The position numbers and the translations under genes are program-made. Of a DNA stretch of 64,000 nucleotides, positions 28,682 through 39,550 are shown piece by piece. Within the stretch, counting starts at the first letter, position 1. The number at the start of each line of letters is the position of its first letter. The notes beneath the pieces are model-generated. The model ran no database searches. It was not told the origin of the DNA and was given only the letters and a program-made list of their open reading frames with translations. The stretch comes from Ignavibacteriaceae bacterium (lineage in GTDB: Bacteria; Bacteroidota; Ignavibacteria; Ignavibacteriales; Ignavibacteriaceae), in contig JACZKK010000166.1 of the NCBI GenBank assembly GCA_014860115.1, positions 1-64,000 on the forward strand, given 5' to 3'.

Positions 28682-31309
28682 CTAAAACATTTGTCCTGCA
28701 CTAATATAAAATCTTAAAGTCTCCGGTGATTTTGCAATGTTCAGAGAAAAATTAATCGCTCTGTCATTAATGCTGAACCAGAACCCGCCTCCATACGAAG
28801 TGTGCCATCTGGCAGATTCTTCGCTTCCATAAAAAACGCGACCTGTATCTGTGAACAAATTAATTCCTAATTGAAATGGGATTAAAAAATAAACTTTTGT
28901 CAAATAATATCGAAGCTCAGCTGATCCGAGAACAGCAAGATCACCAACGTATCTGTCACGAGTAAATCCTCGCAAAGTTTTTTTCCCTCCGATCGATGCA
29001 CCTTTATAGAAAGGATAATCACCCCAGGCAATTTCACTGTATGCTCTCAATGCCAGTGTTACATCCGGTAAATATTTAGGGGTTAAGTAAGTCCTGCCAT
29101 CTAAAGTGATTTTTCCAAAAAAATCTTTATTGTTCAGTGTTGGAGGATAAATTTCTGCATAAGTATCAAAATAATATCCAGAGTAAGGAATTTCCTTATC
29201 ATCTCTGTTATCAAATCTGAGTAATGCTGATAGAGCGAAGAAATCCAAAGTTCCTAAACCGTATGGCTGAAGTTCATAAGCGAGAGTATTTTCTTTTTCT
29301 AAAACATCAGCAAGTTCTAATAAAATCCCCGAATGAATTGTCAACGCTTTTTGTACAGGAATTTCTAAATAAAAGCCAGCACTAACATATCTCTGATTAA
29401 CATTATAGTAATCCTCTTCAACTAAACTTTCGTCTCTAACTGTTTCATTTCCAAAGCCATAAAATCTGGTAATTTCCAGTCCAGTAAATTTAGCAGGAAT
29501 TTTCACATTCATTCCATCAATCATATCATTGAAATCTCCAAGGAAAATAAATTCTGCTCTTTTAGAAATTGTAGCATAGGAACCTGTCAAATCAAAACGA
29601 TGAGCGAATGGAAGTTTTCGAAAATCGTAATAATTGATTCTTCCTCCGATTCCAAGAATAAATCCATCATCTGTGTTATATTCAAATGGGACTAATACAT
29701 TGTAATCTCTGAACCTGTCCTCAATCAAGGGCTCGTATCTTTGCTGAGGATCTTCAGGTAAAATGTATTCCTCATCATTTGTGTAAGTTCCTTCACCTTT
29801 TATGAATTTTGTTTTTTTTCCTGAATCATAAAATTCAGTTTTTGTTTCAGCATCTGTAAAAGGAGTAACAGATAAAAAATATCCTGTTACTTTTGAGCTG
29901 TCAATCAATTCATCTTTTCCTTCACCGCCTTCAACTATTATTCTCATTCCATCTTCAACTTGTCCGGTAACAACAACAAGATCATCTCCGCCCATCATGT
30001 GAAGTCTTAGCTCATCTGTGACAGTATTATCGAGTAGTCGATTATACACAATTGATTTTTTTTTGTTTCCAGAATCTTTATCACGTTTGGAAACAGTCAC
30101 TTCGGTAAAAACATCATTTACTCTTTTCACTTCAGCATATTCATCTTTATCACTGCAATAAACATCCACATATTTTGAAACCCAATTATAAAATTCATCA
30201 GATGCATTTATTAACTGATCACGTCTCGATTTAAGTTTAGCGATTAGGTGTTCTCCCTCAATTTGAAAATATTCTTCAGGCATTTGTTTAACAGCCCGTT
30301 CAATAGTTTCATCTGTAAATTTACTTTTGATGAAAGCTGAGACAGAATCCCAAACAGGTTTATCAAGTGAACTTTGAAGTCTTCTATCCAAATGCCTTCC
30401 TTCCCAGGTCATATCAAGCATAGCTGGCATATCATAATCGAAATGTACCATTGAAGTGATGGCAACTGTCATCATTCGTGGAAATAATCCATCGTAAAAC
30501 GGAAACGCGAAATCTCTATCCTTTGGAATCGGTTTCCAGATTCTTTTTTTACCATTCTTGTATCCGGCCCAATTCCACTGACCGGCGTGTCTATCACGAT
30601 CACCAATAAATATATCAAATAATCGTGCTTTTAGAAACTCAACCGCATCAACTATTTCATCATTATCTTCCTGAAGTTCCATGTACAACTTAAAAGTGTT
30701 TACAATTTTATCTGCTCCTGCAAAATTTAATGTCTCATTATCATAGTCTTCCGGATTTTCTTCAATCATCCCTAATACACCGAAAAATTCATCTCTGAAA
30801 TCACCTAATTGTTCGTCATCAGGCATTAGACAGATTATAGGTTTCGAATTAAGAATTCCAACTGAATCCATTAATGAAGAAGCTACAACCGCCGATACAG
30901 GATTTGTGACACTAATCTGATCCAGCATTGCATCTGCAACAACTGATTCCTTAAAATCCGGAGGCAGACTTCTAGTAACGTCTTTATCGATTGAACGAAA
31001 TCTGTATTCTTTACCATCGCTGCCTATAAATTTCAAAGATTTGGTCTGAAGTCCACCACCTTTCTCATAGGGTGTCAATCCGCCAGCAAACTTTTGAAGA
31101 TCAAGTATAGGCACCTTAATTGGAGTAATCCAAATATCTCTCCAGTGATCTCCTGCAAAAAATCTAGTAAAGCCGCTAGCAGAGTAATCTCCTGCAATGA
31201 CAATTTCAGTTCCTTTAAAATTGCTGGAGGTGTCCTGTGCAAAACAATCAACTACAATGAAGATTGAGAATAAAAATATTAGAGACTTATAATTGAAGAA
31301 TTTTTTCAA
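28682..31309 (-). CDS. Omp85/BamA-TamA-type outer membrane protein with N-terminal kinase-like domain (paralog)
   Basis: IGGKKTLRGFTRDRYVGDLAVLGSAELRYY; GDRDRHAGQWNWAGY...PIPKDRDFAF. Confidence 0.75.
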   Translation of the reverse strand: MKKFFNYKSLIFLFSIFIVVDCFAQDTSSNFKGTEIVIAGDYSASGFTRFFAGDHWRDIWITPIKVPILDLQKFAGGLTPYEKGGGLQTKSLKFIGSDGKEYRFRSIDKDVTRSLPPDFKESVVADAMLDQISVTNPVSAVVASSLMDSVGILNSKPIICLMPDDEQLGDFRDEFFGVLGMIEENPEDYDNETLNFAGADKIVNTFKLYMELQEDNDEIVDAVEFLKARLFDIFIGDRDRHAGQWNWAGYKNGKKRIWKPIPKDRDFAFPFYDGLFPRMMTVAITSMVHFDYDMPAMLDMTWEGRHLDRRLQSSLDKPVWDSVSAFIKSKFTDETIERAVKQMPEEYFQIEGEHLIAKLKSRRDQLINASDEFYNWVSKYVDVYCSDKDEYAEVKRVNDVFTEVTVSKRDKDSGNKKKSIVYNRLLDNTVTDELRLHMMGGDDLVVVTGQVEDGMRIIVEGGEGKDELIDSSKVTGYFLSVTPFTDAETKTEFYDSGKKTKFIKGEGTYTNDEEYILPEDPQQRYEPLIEDRFRDYNVLVPFEYNTDDGFILGIGGRINYYDFRKLPFAHRFDLTGSYATISKRAEFIFLGDFNDMIDGMNVKIPAKFTGLEITRFYGFGNETVRDESLVEEDYYNVNQRYVSAGFYLEIPVQKALTIHSGILLELADVLEKENTLAYELQPYGLGTLDFFALSALLRFDNRDDKEIPYSGYYFDTYAEIYPPTLNNKDFFGKITLDGRTYLTPKYLPDVTLALRAYSEIAWGDYPFYKGASIGGKKTLRGFTRDRYVGDLAVLGSAELRYYLTKVYFLIPFQLGINLFTDTGRVFYGSEESARWHTSYGGGFWFSINDRAINFSLNIAKSPETLRFYISAGQMF

Positions 31310-31400
31310 ACAAATCCATTATAATTTTAGAAGCTGTTAGTTCCTATGAGAACCTATAGCTAAAATATAGTAGAAATTTTTATTTATAGATGGAAGAGAA

Positions 31401-33329
31401 CTACTCCAGAGGCAGATTCATACGTTTCAGAATTTCTTTAAAGCGTGGATGATCTTGAAGTTCTTTCCAGAATCTACCATTTATAAAATTCAATCCGCCC
31501 AGACGTTTATCTATTGCATTGTGAAGTGAATCAATAGCCTTATCAAATTCACCAAGTCCTGTGTAAACAATAGCGAGTTCCAAATCAATTGTTAGATGAG
31601 TTGATTCCGTTGTTTCAGCTTTACGAATGAATTCCATTGCTCGTTCAGTTTGTCCGAGTTTAGCGTACGCGTAGCTCAAACCGGAAGCTGCTTTCATAAT
31701 ATTTGTCGGCTCATCTAGAATCTTTTTGAAAATTTCGATTGCTTTATCATATTGATTTGATCTCAAATACATCCATGCCATGCTGTTCAATGCATCTCCA
31801 AAATCAGGATCGAGTTCAATGGTTTTTTTTGCTTGCGCAATTGCGTTTTCAGTTTGGTTGTTATTATAATAAACATATGACAAACTATAGCTGATAGGTG
31901 CATTCAAAGGATCGAGCTGATGAGCAAGTTCAGCTTCCTTCAGTGCTTTTTTGTGATATCCCAGAGTAGATAGAAGCATCGCATAATACTGGCGGGTTTC
32001 GGCTGAGTTTGGATTTACTTCAAGAGCTTTAAGAAAGCACTTTTCTGCGCCCTCCCAATCCCAATCATTAAAATATTTAATCATACCCATTGTGATGTGG
32101 ACGTCAATGATGGAATTATCAAGCTCATATGATTTATTAGCATTCTCTTTTGCTTTTGAATAAGCTTCTTTATTCGACATAAATCCTACAGCACCTAAAA
32201 ATATATAACAAGCCGCAAGTCGTGAATACGCAAGTGAAAAATCCGGAGCGATTGCCACAGCATCCTCGAAGTATTTTATGGCTTTAAACATAAAATCTGC
32301 TGACCATTTATTCCAGTTAAATAATCCCTTTAAATAAAGATTGTATGCGTCAATGTTTTCAGTTGGAACTTTTACGAGATGTTTTGTAGTCTTATGAATT
32401 TTAATTGTTTTTTTCAATTGATCTACAATAGAGTTGGCGAGTTCATCCTGTACTGCAAATATGTCTTCAAGGTCCCTGTCAAAAGTTTCTGACCATTTGT
32501 GATACCCATTTTCTGAATTAATCAACTGAGCAGTAACTCTAACACGATTTCCATATTTGCGCACGCTCCCCTCAAGAACTGTTTTAACCCCAAGTGTTTT
32601 TCCAATTTCCCTGATGTCTGAATTCTTTCCTTTGAATGCAAATGAAGAAGTACGTGAAGTAACAAGCAGACCATCTACTTTAGCAAGTGCATTTAATAGT
32701 TCTTCAGTTATACCGTCACTAAAATATTCGTTGTCTTTATCAGCACTAAGATTGATAAACGGCAAAACAGCAATTGAATTTTCAGAAACTGCGGATTTAC
32801 CTTCAAGCTGATCCTGAGTTGGAATAACCAGACCGTCATTATTTATTGCGTAAATTTTTACAGGATGCCTGACATTCTTAAGCTCATATCTGCCGAGGAA
32901 TACTGAGGAAACTTCAGTTTGATTTTTTAGTTCATCATTAATCTTATCCGAAACTAAAACGCTGCCAGGAACAGCCATATTTTCAATTCTGGAAGCAACA
33001 TTAACACCGTCTCCATAAACACCTTCATCATCATAAACAACATCACCGGCATGAATACCGATACGAAGCGGTACTTTTGGTTCTGTCTGTAATTCCTTCT
33101 GTATCTTTGCTCCACATACTGCAGCTTCAATAGCACTTCCAAAAATTGAGAGAGTCCCATCTCCGTAATATTGCAGGATTTGACCGCGATGTTCTAAAAT
33201 TAATCTTTCAAGGACTGCCCGATGTTTGTCTCTTAAAAATTTTGCCTGCCTTTCATTCTCCTGCATTAATGCCGTATAGCCCACCATGTCGGTGAACATA
33301 ATAGCAGCAAGCATTCGTATTTCTTTCAT
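31401..33329 (-). CDS. class III adenylate/guanylate cyclase with TolB-like segment and TPR repeats
   Basis: AAIMFTDMVGYTALMQENE; YGDGTLSIF; IGIHAGDVV; SIAVLPFINLSADKDNEYFSDGITEELLNALAKV; TPR units. Confidence 0.9.
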   Translation of the reverse strand: MKEIRMLAAIMFTDMVGYTALMQENERQAKFLRDKHRAVLERLILEHRGQILQYYGDGTLSIFGSAIEAAVCGAKIQKELQTEPKVPLRIGIHAGDVVYDDEGVYGDGVNVASRIENMAVPGSVLVSDKINDELKNQTEVSSVFLGRYELKNVRHPVKIYAINNDGLVIPTQDQLEGKSAVSENSIAVLPFINLSADKDNEYFSDGITEELLNALAKVDGLLVTSRTSSFAFKGKNSDIREIGKTLGVKTVLEGSVRKYGNRVRVTAQLINSENGYHKWSETFDRDLEDIFAVQDELANSIVDQLKKTIKIHKTTKHLVKVPTENIDAYNLYLKGLFNWNKWSADFMFKAIKYFEDAVAIAPDFSLAYSRLAACYIFLGAVGFMSNKEAYSKAKENANKSYELDNSIIDVHITMGMIKYFNDWDWEGAEKCFLKALEVNPNSAETRQYYAMLLSTLGYHKKALKEAELAHQLDPLNAPISYSLSYVYYNNNQTENAIAQAKKTIELDPDFGDALNSMAWMYLRSNQYDKAIEIFKKILDEPTNIMKAASGLSYAYAKLGQTERAMEFIRKAETTESTHLTIDLELAIVYTGLGEFDKAIDSLHNAIDKRLGGLNFINGRFWKELQDHPRFKEILKRMNLPLE

Positions 33330-33485
33330 AAAAAATCTATAAAATCGTTAAGTAAAAATTTTAAGAAGCAGGAAAAAATTAAAAGACTAATGGGTCAAAT
33401 GCAAAATAGCATCAACGAACGGAAAAAGATGATTTTGGGTGAAAGGAAGAAAATTGAAATCTCCTCCCTTCACCCGATAATATAA

Positions 33486-35741
33486 TTATTTTTTCTTGGC
33501 TTGTGCTTCTGCTACAGCTATAGCAGTCATATTGATAATATCATCCACTGATGCACCGCGTTGTAAAACGTGAATGGGTTTTTTCATACCCATTAAAATT
33601 GGACCGACAACTGATGCCTGACCAATTCTTGCCATCAATTTGTAAGCAATGTTTCCGGCATTAAGATCCGGAAAGATGAGAACATTAGCTTTCCCTTTCA
33701 GATTGCTAAATGGGAATTCTTTTTCAATTATTTCAGGAACAACAGCAGTATCTGCTTGCATTTCGCCATCTATCATTAGGTCCGGTCTAATTTTCTTCAC
33801 CAAATCAGTTGCCTGCTTAACTTTTATTGAATCAGGGTAAGTTGAACTGCCAAAGTTGCTGAATGATAACATTGCAATTCTTGGAGTAACATCAAACTCT
33901 TTTACAGTATCTGCCGCTGATATTGCAATCTCCGCAAGCTGCTCAGCAGTAGGATTAACATTAACGGTTGTATCGGCAAAGAAATAAACATCTTGCTTTG
34001 CAAAAACGATATATAATCCAGAGACAACCTTCAATCCATCTTTTATACCTACACAATGAAGGGCAGGACGAATAGTATTTGGGTAGCTGGTTGTCAATCC
34101 GCTAATAAGAGCATCAGCTTCTCCAAGATCGACCATCATTGAACCGAAATAATTAGGTTTCTTCATAAGGCTTTTTGTATCCTTAAGTGTTGCTCCTTTT
34201 CTTGAACGCTTCTTAAAGTATGCTTCAGCATACTGATTTCGTTTTTCACTTATTTCAGGATCAAAAATCTGAAACTCATTCTGATCAAACCCTAATTTGT
34301 CGATTTCTTCTTTGATAATCTTCTCATTCCCTAAAAGCACCGGGTAGGCCATATTATCGTTGTAGACAACGTGCGCAGCTCTTATAATTTTTTCTTCTTC
34401 TCCCTCAGGATAAACCACTTTGAGAGGTTTCTTCTGTGCTTTATGAATCATCACACGTATTAATTCTTTGGATAATCCAAGTCTTTCTTTCAGCTTTTCT
34501 TCATATTTCTGCCAGTTCATTTCGGTTATCTTTGCAACACCGGTTTCAATAGCAGCTTTAGCAACTGCAGGTGCAACATACCATAAAACTCTCGGATCAA
34601 ATGGTTTAGGAATGATATATTCTTTTCCAAATGTAAAATCTTCTCCACCATACGCTCTAAGTACCATTTCAGGAACTTTCTCTTTTGCTAATCTGGCCAG
34701 AGCCAATGTAGCAGCCATTTTCATTTCATCATTTATTGCTACTGCCCGTACATCTAAAGCACCTCTGAAGATAAACGGAAATCCAAGAACATTATTTACC
34801 TGATTCGGAAAGTCACTTCTGCCGGTGGCCATAATTAAATCTTCTCTCACCGATACTGCTTCATCATACATTATTTCAGGATCCGGATTTGCCATTGCAA
34901 AAATGATTGGATCCTTACCCATCGATTTGACCATTTCCTTATTTACAACACCACCCATTGACAAGCCAATAAATACGTCTGCTCCTTTCATTGCATCAGC
35001 TAGTGAAGCGAATCCTTTAGCCTGAGCAAATAATTCTTTGTACTTATTAAGATCTTTTCTGTCTTTTGTGATACAACCTTTAGTATCGAACATCCAGATA
35101 TTTTCCCTTTTAACACCTGCCATTATATAGTGCTTGCAGCAAGAGATTGCGGAAGCACCGGCACCACTAACTATAATTTTCACCTTGTCCAATTTCTTAC
35201 CAGCAACTTCCACAGCATTAATAAGTGCTGCGCAGGAAATAATTGCAGTACCGTGTTGATCATCGTGAAAAACCGGAATTTTCATGGTTTCCTTAAGTTT
35301 CTCTTCAATCTCAAAACATTCGGGAGCTTTTATATCTTCAAGGTTTATTCCGCCAAATGTTGGTTCAAGCATCTGAACAGTTCTGATTATTTCCTGTGAA
35401 TCATGTGAAGCAAGCTCAATATCAAAAACATCAATATCAGCAAACCTTTTAAAGAGAACCCCTTTTCCTTCCATGACAGGTTTGCCGGCTTCCGGTCCAA
35501 TATCTCCAAGACCAAGAACTGCAGTACCATTTGAAACAACAGCCACCAGATTTCCTTTTGCTGTGTATTTATAAACGTCTTCAACATTCTTATGAATTTC
35601 TCTGCAGGGTTCTGCAACACCCGGTGTGTACGCCAGAGAAAGATCCCGGGATGTTAAACAAGGCTTTGATGCAATTACCTCTATCTTGCCTTTTCTTTCT
35701 ATTGAGTGATATTCTAGTGCTTCTTCTTTACTTATTTTCAT
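33486..35741 (-). CDS. maeB: NADP-dependent malic enzyme with phosphotransacetylase-like C-terminal domain
   Basis: [38 protein letters not shown]-terminal PTA-like domain. Confidence 0.95.
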   Translation of the reverse strand: MKISKEEALEYHSIERKGKIEVIASKPCLTSRDLSLAYTPGVAEPCREIHKNVEDVYKYTAKGNLVAVVSNGTAVLGLGDIGPEAGKPVMEGKGVLFKRFADIDVFDIELASHDSQEIIRTVQMLEPTFGGINLEDIKAPECFEIEEKLKETMKIPVFHDDQHGTAIISCAALINAVEVAGKKLDKVKIIVSGAGASAISCCKHYIMAGVKRENIWMFDTKGCITKDRKDLNKYKELFAQAKGFASLADAMKGADVFIGLSMGGVVNKEMVKSMGKDPIIFAMANPDPEIMYDEAVSVREDLIMATGRSDFPNQVNNVLGFPFIFRGALDVRAVAINDEMKMAATLALARLAKEKVPEMVLRAYGGEDFTFGKEYIIPKPFDPRVLWYVAPAVAKAAIETGVAKITEMNWQKYEEKLKERLGLSKELIRVMIHKAQKKPLKVVYPEGEEEKIIRAAHVVYNDNMAYPVLLGNEKIIKEEIDKLGFDQNEFQIFDPEISEKRNQYAEAYFKKRSRKGATLKDTKSLMKKPNYFGSMMVDLGEADALISGLTTSYPNTIRPALHCVGIKDGLKVVSGLYIVFAKQDVYFFADTTVNVNPTAEQLAEIAISAADTVKEFDVTPRIAMLSFSNFGSSTYPDSIKVKQATDLVKKIRPDLMIDGEMQADTAVVPEIIEKEFPFSNLKGKANVLIFPDLNAGNIAYKLMARIGQASVVGPILMGMKKPIHVLQRGASVDDIINMTAIAVAEAQAKKK

Positions 35742-35964
35742 TTTAACTCCTGGTAATTATTTATTTCACTTAGATAAATGATTGATTATGATTAGAATGG
35801 ATATAATAAACTTTCGTTTTCAGTTTTATCATTTGGGATGAAATTCTGATTTGATGAATGATGCAAATTTTAAATAAAAATTACATCACAAAATTACTTG
35901 AAATTCCTGAATTAGCCTAAGTAAACAACACGATTTTGTGCAAATAAAGTTTAACGATTAGCAA

Positions 35965-36735
35965 CTAATTTACTTTACTTGCTATTGCTGCGTCCTCGAT
36001 AAGCTTATCTGATAGTTCCTGTCCCAGGTATCTATCAATTAAGGAATGGAGGAGATATAAAAGAGGGGTTAGAAAGACAGCTACTGTGAATTTATAAATG
36101 TAATTCACTAATCCTATTGCCAGAACAAGCGAAAGATCCCAACCGGCTCCAAAATAAAAAGCAATAAGTAGAACTACAAAACTATCTATGAACTGCGAAA
36201 CAAGAGTCGATCCGGTAGCACGAAGCCAAATCTTTGAACTTCCTGTGAATGATCGGAGAAAATGAAATACATAAACATCCACGAGCTGCCCAATCAGAAA
36301 AGCTACCAGCGATCCTGCAATTATCCATAATCCCTGCCCAAAAATTGCATTGAACGCCAGATCCATATTTACAGTGCCATTCATTGTTTTACGTTCTATC
36401 CAAAAATCAGCAGGACTCAAGCCCATTGCAAAGTAGACCATTAGAAAAGCGTAAGCAATAAGAACTGCCGCGGTAAATGACATAAATCGCACACCTTTTC
36501 GTCCAAAATATTCATTGATTATATCAGTCATAATAAATACAACCGGCCACAATAAAACTCCTGCAGTTAAATTGAATGAGAGATTGCTTTCTCCAAAAAA
36601 TGAAAGATTAATAGGCTGGATACCAAGCAATTTTTCCAGTGAAAATATTTTCACACCTATAAATTCAGCGAGAAGCGCATTGGCTACGAAAAACGATCCA
36701 AGGATGTAGAATAAAGTATTGGCTTTGTCGCGCAT
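35965..36735 (-). CDS. yhhQ: queuosine precursor transporter
   Basis: VFIMTDIINEYFGRKGVR and GQLVDVYVFHFLR motifs, multi-TM. Confidence 0.9.
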   Translation of the reverse strand: MRDKANTLFYILGSFFVANALLAEFIGVKIFSLEKLLGIQPINLSFFGESNLSFNLTAGVLLWPVVFIMTDIINEYFGRKGVRFMSFTAAVLIAYAFLMVYFAMGLSPADFWIERKTMNGTVNMDLAFNAIFGQGLWIIAGSLVAFLIGQLVDVYVFHFLRSFTGSSKIWLRATGSTLVSQFIDSFVVLLIAFYFGAGWDLSLVLAIGLVNYIYKFTVAVFLTPLLYLLHSLIDRYLGQELSDKLIEDAAIASKVN

Positions 36736-36774
36736 TTGATTTTCTGCTTATTATTATTTTAATGAGAAATATAT

Positions 36775-36804
36775 AAAAAAAAGCGGTATCGTTAGTGATA
36801 CCGC
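36775..36804 (-). terminator. rho-independent terminator
   Basis: Minus strand GCGGTATC-ACTAAC-GATACCGC followed by T8. Confidence 0.8.
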
Positions 36805-36834
36805 ATGTGTGCAGAGAGAGTTGGTTCTTCAGTG

Positions 36835-38250
36835 CTATCTTCTGTTTCGTTCTCTTGTATTATCTTTTTCCTTTGTTCTATCGGTTTTCACCTTCGTCTC
36901 ACTGGTACTGTTCTGCTGGTTATTTTTTCTACTCTGTTCTTTAACTTCATTCTTCTTGACTTGATTATTATTCGTTACCCTGGTGTTCTCACGCTTGACT
37001 TGTGTATTCTGCTGTTTAACCTCATTTCTCTTCATTTGATCATTATTTGTGACTCTAGTGTTCTCACGCTTTACCTGGGAATTCTGTTCTTGTCTCTTCT
37101 TGTTAAGTTCAACAGATTGGTCAGTTTTTACACGAGTCTGTTCTTTAACCTGGTTTTCGTTTCTCGTGTTGAAATCATTATTCTTTCTGACATTTTCATT
37201 TTGAGTGCTGACTTTTCCAGTTTCTCTTTTTCGCGTTTCATGATTGCCGTTTTTCTGGGTATTCACATCAGTGTTACGCTTGGTCTCAGTTCGTTTCTGA
37301 TCAAAAATTTTGTCAACACCCGTCTTCACATCTTTTCTTGTCTGTTCATTCTTTCTTATTTCCAGATTTCTATCTCTCGAGTTATCATTTCTTTTTTCCG
37401 TCATTACATTCTCTCTTCGTCCAATCTGAATCTTATCCAGCTCGAGTGAAGTTTTTCTGTTTTCCCTTTTGATTTCCATACGGCCTAAATCGTTTCTTAC
37501 CAGTTCATCTCTTTTCAGGTCAAGAGTACGGACTTCATCTCTGTTCTTATAGTTATCCCGATTCAATTCTCTTGAATCACTTACTCTTACTAAGTCACGC
37601 TGCTTAATCTGCTGTCCGGATCGGTCACTTACATATTTCGCATCAATTCCTCTGTTTTGAACTCTACCGTTACGATAACCGTAGTCATGACGATGCTTTG
37701 TTCCACTGTGAATTCTATATTTATATCCAGGTTCAACATAGTAGTTATAAACATAAGGATCACAGAAATAATTGTAAGTTACATAGTTCCAGTGATGATA
37801 TGGAGAGTAATAAGTATTACTCCAGAATATTCCGATTGAGATTGAGAATGTAGCATAAGGATGCAACGGAGCCCAACCGATATAGTTGTTATTATATCTC
37901 CACTCTACCCATGCCGGTGCCCACTCATAGTCAGGATACCAGAGCCATCCATAGTAATCATCATAGTACCATCTGCCATAGTGATAAGTGATATGTCCGA
38001 AAGGTTCGTACGAATCCCAGTACCAGCCGTCGTATGTCCAGACCCATCTACCAACATTATAAGGCGACCAGTTAGTGCGAATTATTGTAGGTCTCCAAAC
38101 AACAACTCCATAATCAACTTCAATCCATGATCCGTATGGTGCGAGTTGTGTGTAGAAATATCCACCCACCCCGTGATTATGTCTTTTTGCTTCCGCATTA
38201 AAAGTTACTGCGAAAAAAAGAACTACTGCAAGAATTATGATCCGTTTCAT
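36835..38250 (-). CDS. DUF6600-like Trp/Tyr-rich exported protein with long charged low-complexity tail
   Basis: YGSWIEVDYGVVVWRP...WYWDSYEPFGHITYHYGRWYYDDYYGWLWYPDYEWAPAWVEWR; K/R/N/E/Q-rich C-terminus. Confidence 0.65.
   Translation of the reverse strand: MKRIIILAVVLFFAVTFNAEAKRHNHGVGGYFYTQLAPYGSWIEVDYGVVVWRPTIIRTNWSPYNVGRWVWTYDGWYWDSYEPFGHITYHYGRWYYDDYYGWLWYPDYEWAPAWVEWRYNNNYIGWAPLHPYATFSISIGIFWSNTYYSPYHHWNYVTYNYFCDPYVYNYYVEPGYKYRIHSGTKHRHDYGYRNGRVQNRGIDAKYVSDRSGQQIKQRDLVRVSDSRELNRDNYKNRDEVRTLDLKRDELVRNDLGRMEIKRENRKTSLELDKIQIGRRENVMTEKRNDNSRDRNLEIRKNEQTRKDVKTGVDKIFDQKRTETKRNTDVNTQKNGNHETRKRETGKVSTQNENVRKNNDFNTRNENQVKEQTRVKTDQSVELNKKRQEQNSQVKRENTRVTNNDQMKRNEVKQQNTQVKRENTRVTNNNQVKKNEVKEQSRKNNQQNSTSETKVKTDRTKEKDNTRERNRR
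36955..37105 (-). repeat. in-frame 75-bp tandem repeat (2 copies) in the charged tail
   Basis: QVKRENTRVTNNDQMKRNEVKQQNT / QVKRENTRVTNNNQVKKNEVKEQSR; GTGTTCTCACGCT recurs 75 bp apart (36983 and 37058). Confidence 0.8.
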
Positions 38251-38398
38251 TTTACACCTCCGTGTTATGTTTTACAGTTCATAAAGTTCAACGAAGGTGC
38301 CAATTGCTTTAAATTGATTTTGTTGAAATTTTGGCTGAATTCGGAAGTATTGTGTCTATTTAATTAGACAGATGTATGCTGAGTTGTATGCGGAAAAA

Positions 38399-39550
38399 TT
38401 ATCGCCTAACCTTTCGTGATTTCCATAAGTAGTTGCCAAATGCACCGACTAATCCGGTAAATAATATGTAAGGGATCTGAAATATTTCTGCAATAAATAA
38501 ATATCTTAACTTAAGATTGTTGAAAAGTATTTCTTTCCCTTTATAAAGAATTCGAAATTCAAAAATAAATTTAAAAAGGAATGAACCGAGAAATGAAAGT
38601 AGAAAGATGGAATGATAAAATAATCCAAGAATTAGCTGCGCCAACAAACCAACATAAAATGCATAAATTAGAATGAGCTTCAATACAAGACTCTTATCGT
38701 TATAAAACAATCCCTTGCTGGCCCATCTTTTCCTTTGCTGATAAAAATCTCTTATTGTTTTATTAGCAGATGTTTTAACTATTGCTTTTTTATTAATGCA
38801 GAATTGTACTTTGAAATCGGAGTCCTTTGCTATTTTTTGCATCAGCAGTTCATCATCGCCTGAAGATAAATTCATTTGATCATTAAAGCCGCCGACTTCG
38901 TCAAATACTTTTTTTCTGTATGCAATATTTGCAGCATTACAGATAGTTGGATGTCCGGAGCCAATTAATCCAGCACCACAAAGTACCAAACCAGCAAATT
39001 CCAATTTCTGAAATTCTGCGAACAAGCTAGTATCTGTCTCAAACTCAACCGGCCCTGAAACGAAGCCGGTTACGGGATCAAATGACTGCATTAATGATTT
39101 CAACCATTCTTCATCGTGAATACAATCTGCATCGGTTGTCACGATTATCATTCCTTTTGCATTTTCTATTCCATATCTGATTGCTCTCTTCTTGTGAGCA
39201 TTCTTTGAAAAGTCCTCAGGAACTGATAATACTCTGATATTATTCTTCTTAATATTTTTTTTTAGTAACTCAAGTGAATTATCCTCCGAGGAATCATCGA
39301 TATAAATAACTTCATATTTTTTCTCAGGATAAAACTGAGATTCAATTGACTTAAGACTTGCCAGAATATTTGCTTCTTCATTTCGAAATGGAATTATGAT
39401 TGATATGAATTCATAAGGAAGTTTCTCGTTTGCTGTCAGCTTTAAATTTTTCAATCCTCTGAATATTCTCTGTAGAAAGATGAGATAATGAAATAGAAAT
39501 AATAGAAATGCAAAAAGTAGTAAAATCAGGCCCAATGAATTACTTATCAT
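38399..39550 (-). CDS. family 2 glycosyltransferase
   Basis: ISIIIPFRNEEANILASLKSI; YIDDSSEDNS; QQRKRWASKG. Confidence 0.9.
   Translation of the reverse strand: MISNSLGLILLLFAFLLFLFHYLIFLQRIFRGLKNLKLTANEKLPYEFISIIIPFRNEEANILASLKSIESQFYPEKKYEVIYIDDSSEDNSLELLKKNIKKNNIRVLSVPEDFSKNAHKKRAIRYGIENAKGMIIVTTDADCIHDEEWLKSLMQSFDPVTGFVSGPVEFETDTSLFAEFQKLEFAGLVLCGAGLIGSGHPTICNAANIAYRKKVFDEVGGFNDQMNLSSGDDELLMQKIAKDSDFKVQFCINKKAIVKTSANKTIRDFYQQRKRWASKGLFYNDKSLVLKLILIYAFYVGLLAQLILGLFYHSIFLLSFLGSFLFKFIFEFRILYKGKEILFNNLKLRYLFIAEIFQIPYILFTGLVGAFGNYLWKSRKVRR

Noticed and set aside
31401-33329. Class III cyclase considered as Pycsar partner of the HD/DUF5706 gene
   Set aside because: It is ~10 kb away, and has the common cyclase-TolB-like-TPR architecture rather than that of a PycC; no evidence for pairing
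36955-37105. CRISPR-like repetition
   Set aside because: Two in-frame 75-bp protein-coding repeats without spacers; no CRISPR array seen in the window
36805-37449. 214-aa plus-strand ORF, hydrophobic
   Set aside because: Antisense of the low-complexity charged tail of the minus-strand gene 36835-38250
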